Source: Ruminococcus sp. UBA4385
GTDB lineage: Bacteria > Bacillota_A > Clostridia > Oscillospirales > Ruminococcaceae
Assembly (NCBI GenBank): GCA_002391065.1
Contig: DGRP01000145.1
Coordinates: 1 to 6,902 of the forward strand
Length of the DNA: 6,902 nt
Reading direction: 5' to 3'
The notes below the pieces were generated by a model. It saw only the letters and a list, made by a program, of their open reading frames with translations. It was not told where the DNA came from and searched no databases. Position numbers and translations under genes: made by a program. Numbering within the stretch: the first letter of the stretch is position 1; the number at the start of each line of letters is the position of its first letter. Shown piece by piece: positions 1 to 4,875 of the stretch.

Positions 1-268
1 TACCCATTTTACGCATTAATCGCTGTACCGTCTTGTGGTTTATCCTATGCGTCTTTCTCAGTTCTTTCGTTATCCTGCGATAGCCATAGCGTCCTTTGCT
101 TTCATCATATATCCTGCGTATATCCTCCTTGATCGCTGCATACTTATCCGGTTTCGGATCATTAAATTGCTTGCTGTAATAGTAATAGGTACTGCGGGGG
201 ATTCCGGCAACATCAATGAGCAGACCTATCTTGTGTTCATGCCTCAGTTCCTGATAAGAATGTATGTT
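1..268 (-). pseudogene. IS3-family transposase OrfB, 5'-truncated fragment running off the left edge
   Basis: Translating the minus strand from about 268 to 2 gives the N-terminal part of an IS3/IS150-type OrfB: a segment reading ELRHEHKIGLL, then VAGIPRSTYYYY, then the HTH_21-like part with GRYGYRRIT and NHKTVQRLMRKMG just before the edge. These are classic landmarks upstream of the rve (DDE) catalytic domain, which would lie beyond position 1. The reading frame is open only from 286, with no ATG, GTG or TTG before the homology begins. The OrfA that should sit upstream, needed for the usual programmed frameshift, is absent: the terminator and antitoxin-like gene occupy that place. The copy is therefore most likely a decayed remnant, although the catalytic part cannot be seen. 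Confidence 0.8.
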
Positions 269-278
269 TATAATGTAA

Positions 279-302
279 AAGGGCGGTCAATCGACCGCCC
301 TT
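279..302 (-). terminator. Hairpin terminator of the PIN operon, probably bidirectional
   Basis: A perfect 8-bp GC-rich stem (GGGCGGTC at 281-288, GACCGCCC at 293-300, loop AATC) is extended by AA/TT on either side. On the minus strand it is followed by CCCTTTTAC, and on the plus strand by TTGTTTT. It lies a few bases beyond the stop codon of the 76-residue gene (306), so it most likely ends that operon. It also separates the operon from the IS fragment. Confidence 0.8.
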
Positions 303-305
303 GTT

Positions 306-536
306 TTATATCACCGTAGCCTTCTTACCGTTAAACTCATTTTCAGCGCTGAATCTGTCAACCGCCTTGTCTATCTCATCGGGAGACATAGCATCAAAAT
401 AATCTCGCTGCCATTTGGTATAGTCAAAGGCCTCGCTGCGAATCAAAAACAGAAACTTTTCAGCATCGACCACACCAACGCTGTCACGCAGGGATTTCAT
501 GCACTTGCTTATCAATGCAACATTATTTTCGTTCAT
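306..536 (-). CDS. Small partner protein of the PIN toxin (candidate antitoxin)
   Basis: The protein has 76 residues. It resembles a widespread family of small proteins found next to PIN-domain genes, with the recognisable core GVVDAEKF (about 21-28) followed by FDYTKWQRDYFD (37-48). It is predicted to be largely helical and acidic, with no membrane segment and no obvious DNA-binding domain. The ATG overlaps the stop codon of the PIN gene as ATGA (533-536) and is preceded by a GGAGGGAGAG ribosome binding site, indicating translational coupling. Role as antitoxin is inferred from size and coupling. The toxin gene comes first here, opposite to the usual VapBC order, so the 76-residue protein might instead be an accessory. 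A hairpin terminator follows directly. Confidence 0.65.
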   Translation of the reverse strand: MNENNVALISKCMKSLRDSVGVVDAEKFLFLIRSEAFDYTKWQRDYFDAMSPDEIDKAVDRFSAENEFNGKKATVI

Positions 537-976
537 AACTCTCCCTCCATTTCACTTATAAATTCGATCGGATTTACTATTCTTATAACGTCAGACTTAT
601 ATTTAAGCAGCCGCTTGTCAGTTGAGATAAAGTAGTCACACTCTGTAATGATAGCCGAGGCAACATGGCAAGCGTCTTTGTATTTAACACCCGTTGCCAT
701 AATGACACGAGCCATTTCACGCACCTTTTCAGATGAGCCGGGACCAACGTGTACTGATGAATTAAGCTCTATATATTCCCTTATCATATCTCTGCGCTGT
801 TCGATAGGACACTGGGTTACCTCAAACATCAGCATTTCTGACGAGACAAGCTCATACTCACCCTTTTCGATCTGATTCTGAATGTGAAGCTTTGCCTGTG
901 CTTCAAGACTGACAATAAGCTGTGACAGATCATCATAAGGACGATTATAGCAGCAGTTGTCAAGATAAATTCTCAT
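533..976 (-). CDS. PIN-domain protein, VapC-like putative ribonuclease toxin
   Basis: The protein has 147 residues from the chosen start. It carries the PIN-domain pattern: D6 in RIYLDNCCYNRP, E52 in FEVTQ, D101 in KYKDACHVASA and D120 in FISTDKRLLK, the acidic residues expected to bind metal in the nuclease site. PIN toxins of the VapC type cut tRNA, rRNA or mRNA; the target here cannot be read. The start is put at the ATG at 976 because the GGGAG ribosome binding site lies 9 bases upstream; the ATG at 985 is immediately next to that site, too close to be used. The gene has its own promoter (1000-1028) and is coupled to the 76-residue downstream gene. It probably stabilises the element, but toxicity is inferred. 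Confidence 0.8.
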   Translation of the reverse strand: MRIYLDNCCYNRPYDDLSQLIVSLEAQAKLHIQNQIEKGEYELVSSEMLMFEVTQCPIEQRRDMIREYIELNSSVHVGPGSSEKVREMARVIMATGVKYKDACHVASAIITECDYFISTDKRLLKYKSDVIRIVNPIEFISEMEGEL

Positions 977-999
977 GATGATCATCTCCCTTCAAATAT

Positions 1000-1028
1000 A
1001 TTATATCACATTCAGGCATGATATGCAA
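1000..1028 (-). promoter_or_regulatory. Sigma-70-type promoter of the PIN operon
   Basis: On the minus strand, TTGCAT (1028-1023) and TATAAT (1005-1000) are separated by exactly 17 bases. Transcription would begin around 993, about 17 bases upstream of the PIN start codon at 976. The promoter lies between the relaxase stop codon and the PIN gene, so the PIN pair can be expressed independently of the mob operon. Confidence 0.75.
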
Positions 1029-1047
1029 GCCCTGTGCAATATTTCTT

Positions 1048-2481
1048 TTACCGCTTTTTCTTTTCCTTGCGAGACTGCTTCTCCCTCCGCTGCTTTTCTT
1101 CCTCCACCATTTTAGAGATATAGTCACCCTTTGATATCTCCGAATAGGTCTTAGCAATATCAGAGTACACATCATACCGCTGACGACAGCTTTCAAGGTT
1201 TTCCTTGAGGGCTGATATTTTTTTGCTCATTTTTGATATGTCCTTACGCAGGCGGTCAATCTCAGCCTCCGAGCGAATGCCATTGTCCTCCATAGTCTGC
1301 CTGCAAACATTCAGCTTCAATTGTTCCGCAGCAGTAAGCTTGCCCTTAGCCAACAGAGCTTTGTAAATTTCCACCTGTTCCAATAGGCTCACCATGCGGT
1401 TGTGTTCCTCAATATAGTTGTTTATCTCCTGTCTCTGCTTTTCATATTCAGATCGGAGCTTCATAATCCTGCCCTCCAGTTCACCGATTGAGCTGATCCT
1501 GTTCTTGCTGATTACGGAAAGCTGTGCCGACAGCCTGTAAACATCAAGATCATTTTCAACCGAGTATTCCACTGTGATAATTCTCTTGCGAGGAACTTTC
1601 TTCCGCTGGGCTGCAAGAATGCGAACATCATGCAGTATAGCGGCGTAGGCTTCGCTTAGTTTGCTCTGCTCGTTCTGTGAGGGCGTAGTTCCTGCCCCCA
1701 CCTCACGATAGATAATGCGAGCGTTAAGGCTCTCCTCGGTGTATTCCTCACCGAGCGTTTTAGTTCTGACAAATCGCTGCTGCCCGGGTGCTTTGATAGA
1801 AATATACCTGCCACGCTTGACCTCATATCCACGTTCTTCAAGCGCCTGTAAAAGCTCATCAAAAGAATTGACTGAGGGTATCAGCTTGTCGATCTCCTGC
1901 CTGATTTGCTCTTTCCACGAAGTGCCTTGCTTGTTCTGTTCCCATTCATAGTAACTAACAGACCGTCCCTTGTTTTCAAAATTCAGCGCAGGTTTCACTC
2001 CAAAGGCTCGGCATACTCCGTTGGTGGTTTCCCTCGCTTGTCGTAAAGAGCTGCGATTGGCATAATACTTCTTACCCGACAGCGAATAAGAATTGATTAT
2101 CACATGATTATGGACGTGCGAAGCGTCAACGTGCGTGGCTATGACCGCTTGAACTTCATCACCAAAGTCCTTTCTAACAAAAGCCTTTGCTATCTTATGG
2201 GCAAGTTCGGGTGTGACATTCTCATCATCAGCAAAACTCATAACATAGTGAATCGCTTTGACAGATCCTTTGCCTGAAAGCGGCGGAGGACTGTCAAAGC
2301 TATCTCTTGCAAAATGATCATAAACTGCTTTCATCTGCAAATATGCGTCACGGGCGTTGGTGCCGCAGTTGACCGAGGCTGTAAGCACTAAACCCTCGGT
2401 CTTTTCGGGATTCAGTATATACCTTAAACTTTTTTCCACTGTAGTGTGGATACAAACTGACTTAACGTATGGGATAAGCAC
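1048..2481 (-). CDS. MOBP-type relaxase/mobilization nuclease
   Basis: This 477-residue protein belongs to the relaxase/mobilization nuclease family (Pfam Relaxase). It should nick one strand at oriT and stay bound to the 5' end through tyrosine. Y21, in the motif SLRYILNPEKT, is the likely nucleophile. H117, H122, H124 and H126 in THVDASHVHNHVIIN form the metal-binding histidine motif. The relaxase domain covers about residues 1-260. The rest is a long charged coiled coil with a very basic tail (KQSRKEKKKR). The start codon is GTG, with AAGGA 6 bases upstream. The gene overlaps the end of mobC by 58 bases, so the two are translated from one message. No transfer ATPase is visible, consistent with a mobilizable element, though one may lie outside the window. 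Confidence 0.93.
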   Translation of the reverse strand: MLIPYVKSVCIHTTVEKSLRYILNPEKTEGLVLTASVNCGTNARDAYLQMKAVYDHFARDSFDSPPPLSGKGSVKAIHYVMSFADDENVTPELAHKIAKAFVRKDFGDEVQAVIATHVDASHVHNHVIINSYSLSGKKYYANRSSLRQARETTNGVCRAFGVKPALNFENKGRSVSYYEWEQNKQGTSWKEQIRQEIDKLIPSVNSFDELLQALEERGYEVKRGRYISIKAPGQQRFVRTKTLGEEYTEESLNARIIYREVGAGTTPSQNEQSKLSEAYAAILHDVRILAAQRKKVPRKRIITVEYSVENDLDVYRLSAQLSVISKNRISSIGELEGRIMKLRSEYEKQRQEINNYIEEHNRMVSLLEQVEIYKALLAKGKLTAAEQLKLNVCRQTMEDNGIRSEAEIDRLRKDISKMSKKISALKENLESCRQRYDVYSDIAKTYSEISKGDYISKMVEEEKQRREKQSRKEKKKR

Positions 2482-2762
2482 TCCACTTCCTTTCTCAGCT
2501 TTTCAACGTCCCCAGCATAAAGATTATTTGTTTCATTTGCTTTGCGGGCTATCTGGTTGATGTTGTTAGAAATTGTCCTCATACCGTTTATCAATGGGGC
2601 AAGTCCCTTTAGGTCTAAAACTCTGACCTCAGAGCTTACAGCCTTATCACGAATAAATGACGTTGTAGTTTTGTTGCAGGCATCAGCCCTTCTCTCGACC
2701 TCCGCCCATTGTTTCATATCAAATGTGATCTTCTTCTCTTTTACTTGCTTGTACTTTCGCAT
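2424..2762 (-). CDS. mobC: MobC-family mobilization accessory protein
   Basis: The protein has 112 residues and the MobC family signature near the middle, with GMRTISNNINQIARKAN matching the usual G-NLNQIA pattern. The N-terminus is strongly basic (RKYKQVKEKK), followed by a ribbon-helix-helix-like segment with SFIRDKAV. MobC proteins bind oriT and help the relaxase open the DNA at the nick. The ATG at 2762 is preferred because AAAGGAG lies 10 bases upstream. A TTG at 2789 is in frame but would place the ribosome binding site inside the gene. It is the first gene of the mob operon and faces the hairpin-rich region that probably contains oriT. Confidence 0.88.
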   Translation of the reverse strand: MRKYKQVKEKKITFDMKQWAEVERRADACNKTTTSFIRDKAVSSEVRVLDLKGLAPLINGMRTISNNINQIARKANETNNLYAGDVEKLRKEVECLSHTLSQFVSTLQWKKV

Positions 2763-2805
2763 TCTTCTTTTGCTCCTTTCATTTTTCAATGTGTTTTTCT
2801 TGTTT

Positions 2806-2910
2806 CCCTCGACAGAGGGCTTGTGTTAAGGGTGACGGGTTCCCTTAACAGCCAAACCGGAGGGCTCCGCCCGAATGGTTTGAGGGAAAGTGGGGAGTAT
2901 GCACCACTTT
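2806..2910. other. Cluster of four inverted repeats upstream of mobC, candidate oriT
   Basis: Four inverted repeats lie back to back: CCCTC/GAGGG (2806-2810/2815-2819, loop GACA); a perfect 9-bp pair TGTTAAGGG/CCCTTAACA (2824-2832/2842-2850, loop of 9); CAAACC/GGTTTG (2853-2858/2877-2882) around a GC-rich centre; and AAAGTGG/CCACTTT (2887-2893/2904-2910, loop of 10). Relaxase genes of the MOBP class commonly have oriT just upstream of mobC, and oriT regions contain inverted repeats next to the nick. That fits this place, but no known nick-site consensus could be identified, so the exact position is open. Confidence 0.5.
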
Positions 2911-2933
2911 CTATACTTGCTTGTTCCGGTCAT

Positions 2934-2957
2934 AAAAAATCGGTCAAAATTACCGAT
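2934..2957 (-). terminator. Intrinsic terminator or attenuator upstream of mobC
   Basis: ATCGGT and ACCGAT (plus positions 2939-2944 and 2952-2957) form a 6-bp stem with a 7-base loop, followed on the minus strand by TTTTTT. No convincing protein gene ends here on that strand. It would stop transcripts starting in the divergent gap before they reach mobC, unless readthrough is allowed. Confidence 0.5.
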
Positions 2958-3020
2958 CACACATTTATCCAGCCCGTATGGGCTGAGGTTACATAAATAT
3001 CTGACCGCTGCGTATGCAGC
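2934..3020 (-). ncRNA. Candidate structured small RNA or mob-operon leader with three hairpins
   Basis: Read on the minus strand there are three successive hairpins: GCTGC-ATAC-GCAGC (3020-3007), CAGCCC-ATAC-GGGCTG (2985-2970), and ATCGGT-AATTTTG-ACCGAT (2957-2939), the last followed at once by six T residues. The first two are perfect and have the same tetraloop; the third looks like an intrinsic terminator. A possible promoter on the same strand lies at 3114-3085, giving a transcript of roughly 145 bases. It could be a free RNA, for example antisense or regulatory, or an attenuated leader of mobC. No known RNA family was recognised, and the hairpins might instead act as DNA sites. Confidence 0.35.
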
Positions 3021-3084
3021 CGATTTTACAGCTCCCTTCATAAGACACTACAAAATCAAGGCTAAAATTAAGTGAACATGAAAG

Positions 3085-3114
3085 TTATTATTGAATTTTT
3101 GTTTAACTGAACAA
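3085..3114 (-). promoter_or_regulatory. Possible leftward promoter for the hairpin RNA or mob operon
   Basis: On the minus strand, TTGTTC (3114-3109) and TAATAA (3090-3085) are 18 bases apart. The match to consensus is moderate. It lies inside the long inverted repeat and points to the three-hairpin segment and mobC. Confidence 0.35.
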
Positions 3115-3127
3115 AATGGGGTATGAT
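3099..3127 (+). promoter_or_regulatory. Possible rightward promoter of the CHC2 operon
   Basis: TTGTTT (3099-3104) and TATGAT (3122-3127) are separated by 17 bases. The -10 box is strong and the -35 weak. Transcripts would start near 3134 and carry a leader of about 170 bases that includes the right arm of the long inverted repeat and the hairpin at 3223-3253. No better rightward promoter was seen upstream of the operon. Confidence 0.45.
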
Positions 3128-3222
3128 TGTTTGTGCAAAAAGTAGAATATCTTGAAGAACAGGGGATTTTTGCTTAAAAAAACGTCTGCTTTTGTAGTGT
3201 CTTATGAAAGGGAAGTGTTCTC

Positions 3223-3253
3223 CCGACAGAATCCAAAGTCATGGATATGTCGG
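3223..3253 (+). other. Hairpin in the leader of the CHC2 operon
   Basis: CCGACA (3223-3228) pairs with TGTCGG (3248-3253), and ATCCA (3231-3235) with TGGAT (3242-3246), giving 11 base pairs around a 6-base loop with a small internal bulge. The 3' side covers the first codons of the 22-codon ORF at 3241. It could be an operator or an RNA structure that controls translation initiation; no T tract follows, so it is not a terminator. Confidence 0.5.
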
Positions 3254-3309
3254 ATGACGCCAATGAGTTCATTTTCTTTATCCAAAAGTTTTCAAGGGAG
3301 GAGATATGA
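3241..3309 (+). CDS. Possible 22-residue leader peptide coupled to the CHC2 gene
   Basis: An ATG at 3241 opens a 22-codon frame reading MDMSDDANEFIFF and ending SREEI. Its TGA overlaps the ATG of the CHC2 gene as ATGA (3306-3309), the pattern of translational coupling. A second ATG at 3247 is possible. The frame is closed upstream by TGA at 3205. The ribosome binding site for this ORF is poor and its start sits in a hairpin, so expression is uncertain. It might be a real leader peptide, the remnant tail of a lost gene, or chance. Confidence 0.3.
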   Translation: MDMSDDANEFIFFIQKFSREEI

Positions 3310-3920
3310 CAAGCAATATCTTTCAGGACATTAAAGATAGGGTTGACCTTAAAGACCTCGTTCGCTTTTACGGTCTGGAGTTGGACCGAGGCGGCTTCGC
3401 CTGCTGCCCGTTCCATAATGAGAGGCACCCCAGCTTTAAGGTCTATGAAGATCATTACCACTGTTTCGGCTGTGGTGAGCACGGAGATCACGTTGACTTC
3501 GTTCAGAAGCTTTACGGGCTTTCAAATATTGAAGCCGCCAAACAGATAAACAAGGACTTCGGACTTGGACTTGAAACAGGGGAGATTGCCAAACCCGTTA
3601 TGCCAAGACCAAAAAAGAATGATGAGTTTAAGCTGTGGCTGGGTGAATCGGTGCATACGCTGATAGAGTATAAAAAGCTGTTAGCGTATTGGGAGAAGAT
3701 ATACGATCCTCGCAGCCCGATAGATAATGTCAATGACCGATATCTTGAAAGCATACACAATAAGGCTTATGTCGAGCATTGTGTTGAAACTTTGCTCTTC
3801 GGTTCTGAACAAGATAAACGGAATTTCTATGAAACGGACAGGGAATATCCCAAAAGAATAAAAAAACGGCTGGACGAGCTTGATGCCGTCAGCCGGAAAG
3901 CACCCAAACGTGCTGTATAA
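3306..3920 (+). CDS. Stand-alone CHC2 zinc-finger, DNA primase-like protein
   Basis: This 204-residue protein starts with the CHC2 zinc finger of DnaG-type primases: C34 and H37 in CCPFHNERHPSFKV, and C53 and C56 in YHCFGCGEHGD, with the usual surroundings up to about residue 90. In DnaG this domain binds the single-stranded template. No TOPRIM catalytic domain follows. Instead there is a charged, mostly helical half of about 110 residues (PKKNDEFKLWL onward) that I do not recognise. It may assist priming or bind DNA on its own; synthesis activity is unlikely from the visible domains. A very strong GGGAGGAG ribosome binding site lies just before the ATG. It is the first main gene of the plus-strand operon. 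Confidence 0.85.
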   Translation: MTSNIFQDIKDRVDLKDLVRFYGLELDRGGFACCPFHNERHPSFKVYEDHYHCFGCGEHGDHVDFVQKLYGLSNIEAAKQINKDFGLGLETGEIAKPVMPRPKKNDEFKLWLGESVHTLIEYKKLLAYWEKIYDPRSPIDNVNDRYLESIHNKAYVEHCVETLLFGSEQDKRNFYETDREYPKRIKKRLDELDAVSRKAPKRAV

Positions 3921-3938
3921 TAATGGAGGACTGATAAA

Positions 3939-4040
3939 ATGATAAAGTTTATGATCGGAATAATGGTCGGCGGGACGATCGGTTTCTTTACCGCAGCGAT
4001 ACTTGCTGTTGGCAAGTGGGGTGACGAGAATGAGATTTGA
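3939..4040 (+). CDS. DUF3789-like small membrane protein
   Basis: The gene encodes 33 residues: a short start (MIKFMIG), a hydrophobic segment with GGTIGFFTAAILAVG, and a polar end KWGDENEI. It forms one predicted transmembrane helix with a short tail. Size, glycine-rich helix and position in a mobile-element operon fit the DUF3789 family of mini-proteins, whose role is unknown. GGAGG at 3925-3929 lies 9 bases before the ATG. The end overlaps the start of the next gene by 11 bases, so the two are likely coupled. Confidence 0.75.
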   Translation: MIKFMIGIMVGGTIGFFTAAILAVGKWGDENEI

Positions 4041-4413
4041 GAACAGAGATACCGAGGCTTTTATGTACCTGCTCAGGGACTTTGTTGCCGACAAGAATAC
4101 CTATCTTCTGCCGGTAGGTGAGTTCTACAAGAACGATCCGACAAAGACGCTGCTTGGATATTATGATGATAATTACCTCTACATCATACCATCGGTGGTA
4201 GTCGGTTTGTGTGATGACTTCCTTACAAGGCTCGGAAAGCCCCGCATCAGTATCCGTACTGTGCTGAATACTCTGTTCAGAGCTAACCTCATCAAGGTGG
4301 GCTGGGTAATGAGAAAGGACGTAAGATACCGCCCCGAAAAACGGATAGGCGGTAAGCGGAGAAGATACATAACCTTCATCAGAAGGGAACTGACAAGAGA
4401 GAGGGGAGAATAG
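4030..4413 (+). CDS. Unrecognised basic protein of the mobile-element operon
   Basis: The protein has 127 residues from the ATG at 4030, chosen because it begins MRFENRDTEAF and overlaps the preceding gene by 11 bases with GGGG upstream; an upstream TTG at 4003 lacks support. I do not recognise a family with confidence. Visible are a segment with LLPVGEFYKND and YLYIIPSVVV, a helical part reading RTVLNTLFRANLIKVG, and a strongly basic end (RPEKRIGGKRRRYITFIRREL). The overall pattern recalls the small winged-helix-like C-terminal domain of some plasmid or phage helicase/primase proteins (DUF927-like), here as a separate protein. That resemblance is tentative. The basic character suggests nucleic-acid binding. 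Confidence 0.7.
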   Translation: MRFENRDTEAFMYLLRDFVADKNTYLLPVGEFYKNDPTKTLLGYYDDNYLYIIPSVVVGLCDDFLTRLGKPRISIRTVLNTLFRANLIKVGWVMRKDVRYRPEKRIGGKRRRYITFIRRELTRERGE

Positions 4414-4415
4414 TA

Positions 4416-4661
4416 GTGGACACAAAGGAATTCACAAGAGAACTGGCAGAACGCAAGGGTATCTCCGAGCAGACGGCATACAGATACATAAACTCTGTTA
4501 TGGATACCATAAGGCAGCTTCTTGCCGAAGGCGTTGAAGTAAAGATAGGCAGCTTCGGGAAGTTTACGGTCGTCACTGATCTGGAGGGGAACAAGACGCC
4601 TATACTTTGCCCAGCAAAGAGTTTCAGAGCTGCGGTAAACGAGGGGGAGGGGAGAGTCTGA
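4416..4661 (+). CDS. HU/IHF-family DNA-binding protein with shortened arm
   Basis: This 81-residue protein begins with a helical pair typical of HU (KEFTRELAERKGIS, then TAYRYINSVMDTIRQLLAEG) and has the hallmark GSFGKF at 45-50. The normal protein would continue into a long beta arm that wraps DNA. Here only about ten residues (TDLEGNKTPI) link the core strand to the C-terminal part with CPAKSFRAAV. The arm with its RNPQTG region is missing. It probably still dimerises, but bending or wrapping of DNA may be altered. The start codon is GTG, with GAGGGGAG about 7 bases upstream. It overlaps the following gene by 4 bases. Confidence 0.85.
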   Translation: MDTKEFTRELAERKGISEQTAYRYINSVMDTIRQLLAEGVEVKIGSFGKFTVVTDLEGNKTPILCPAKSFRAAVNEGEGRV

Positions 4662-4834
4662 GCGAAGAAAAGGAGATACACAGACAGATAGCAGGCTGTA
4701 ATGTTACTATAACGTTCAAGGGGTACAATCCTGATATAAAGGAAAAGATACTTGATCTGCTGTGCGACAGCTTTGAGGAAAGAGTATTAAATGACAAAGA
4801 TAAAACGCAGGTGGAGAAGGAACGGTCAGCTTAA
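4658..4834 (+). CDS. TnpW-like small protein, copy 1, probably started at CTG
   Basis: From CTG at 4658 the product is 58 residues: SEEKEIHRQIAG, then NVTITFKGYNPDIKEKI, then LCDSFEERV. It aligns without gaps with the protein at 6050, about 28 of 45 residues identical, and the alignment begins exactly at this codon, where the paralog has ATG. GGGGGAGGGGAGAG directly upstream is a strong ribosome binding site, and CTGA overlaps the stop of the HU gene. A TTG at 4607 in frame would add 17 residues without counterpart in the paralog. Size and the pattern of a T-V-F strand followed by a KI-LL helix resemble transposon-encoded TnpW proteins, a tentative family call. The role is unknown. Confidence 0.7.
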   Translation: MSEEKEIHRQIAGCNVTITFKGYNPDIKEKILDLLCDSFEERVLNDKDKTQVEKERSA

Positions 4835-4875
4835 ATGACATCTTGACAACGAGGTCACGGTGTCCGCAACAAAAA

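Larger units (their letters stand above)
3034..3212. repeat. Long near-perfect inverted repeat enclosing 134 bases
   Basis: The left arm at 3037-3055 is the exact reverse complement of the right arm at 3190-3208 (19 of 19; core TAGTGTCTTATGAA in the right arm). With one extra A at 3209, the match continues through CCC (3034-3036) and GGG (3210-3212), and more weakly beyond. The enclosed AT-rich 3056-3189 holds promoter-like sequences on both strands but no convincing gene. The design fits several roles: recombination sites of an invertible promoter segment, a binding site for a replication or transfer protein, or a large single-stranded hairpin used for priming after transfer. No recombinase gene is visible in the window. 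Confidence 0.8.

Noticed and set aside
648..875. Plus-strand frame of 75 codons
   Set aside because: It is antisense to the PIN gene, whose catalytic motifs are clear.
2542..2829. Plus-strand frame with hydrophobic stretches opposite mobC
   Set aside because: It is antisense to mobC; the apparent hydrophobic residues come from the complement of lysine-rich codons.
2826..3041. Open frame of 71 codons on the minus strand across the hairpin region
   Set aside because: It crosses five inverted repeats, has no ribosome binding site before its ATG and no recognisable domain. DNA or RNA structure explains the region better; a conserved oriT could keep this frame open by chance.
3034..3212. Terminal inverted repeats of a small insertion element (MITE)
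   Set aside because: No flanking target-site duplication was seen and the arms are not near other element ends; still possible, but an internal control site fits the place between divergent operons better.
3152..3334. Plus-strand frame of 60 codons upstream of the CHC2 gene
   Set aside because: It runs through the right arm of the long repeat and the leader hairpin, overlaps the CHC2 start in another frame, and shows no domain.
3174..3491. Minus-strand frame of 105 codons opposite the CHC2 gene start
   Set aside because: It is a shadow of the CHC2 zinc-finger coding region; the opposite strand has a clear domain and strong ribosome binding site.
4607..4657. TTG-started extension of the TnpW-like protein copy 1
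   Set aside because: The 17 extra residues overlap the HU gene, have no counterpart in the paralog and no ribosome binding site at the right distance.
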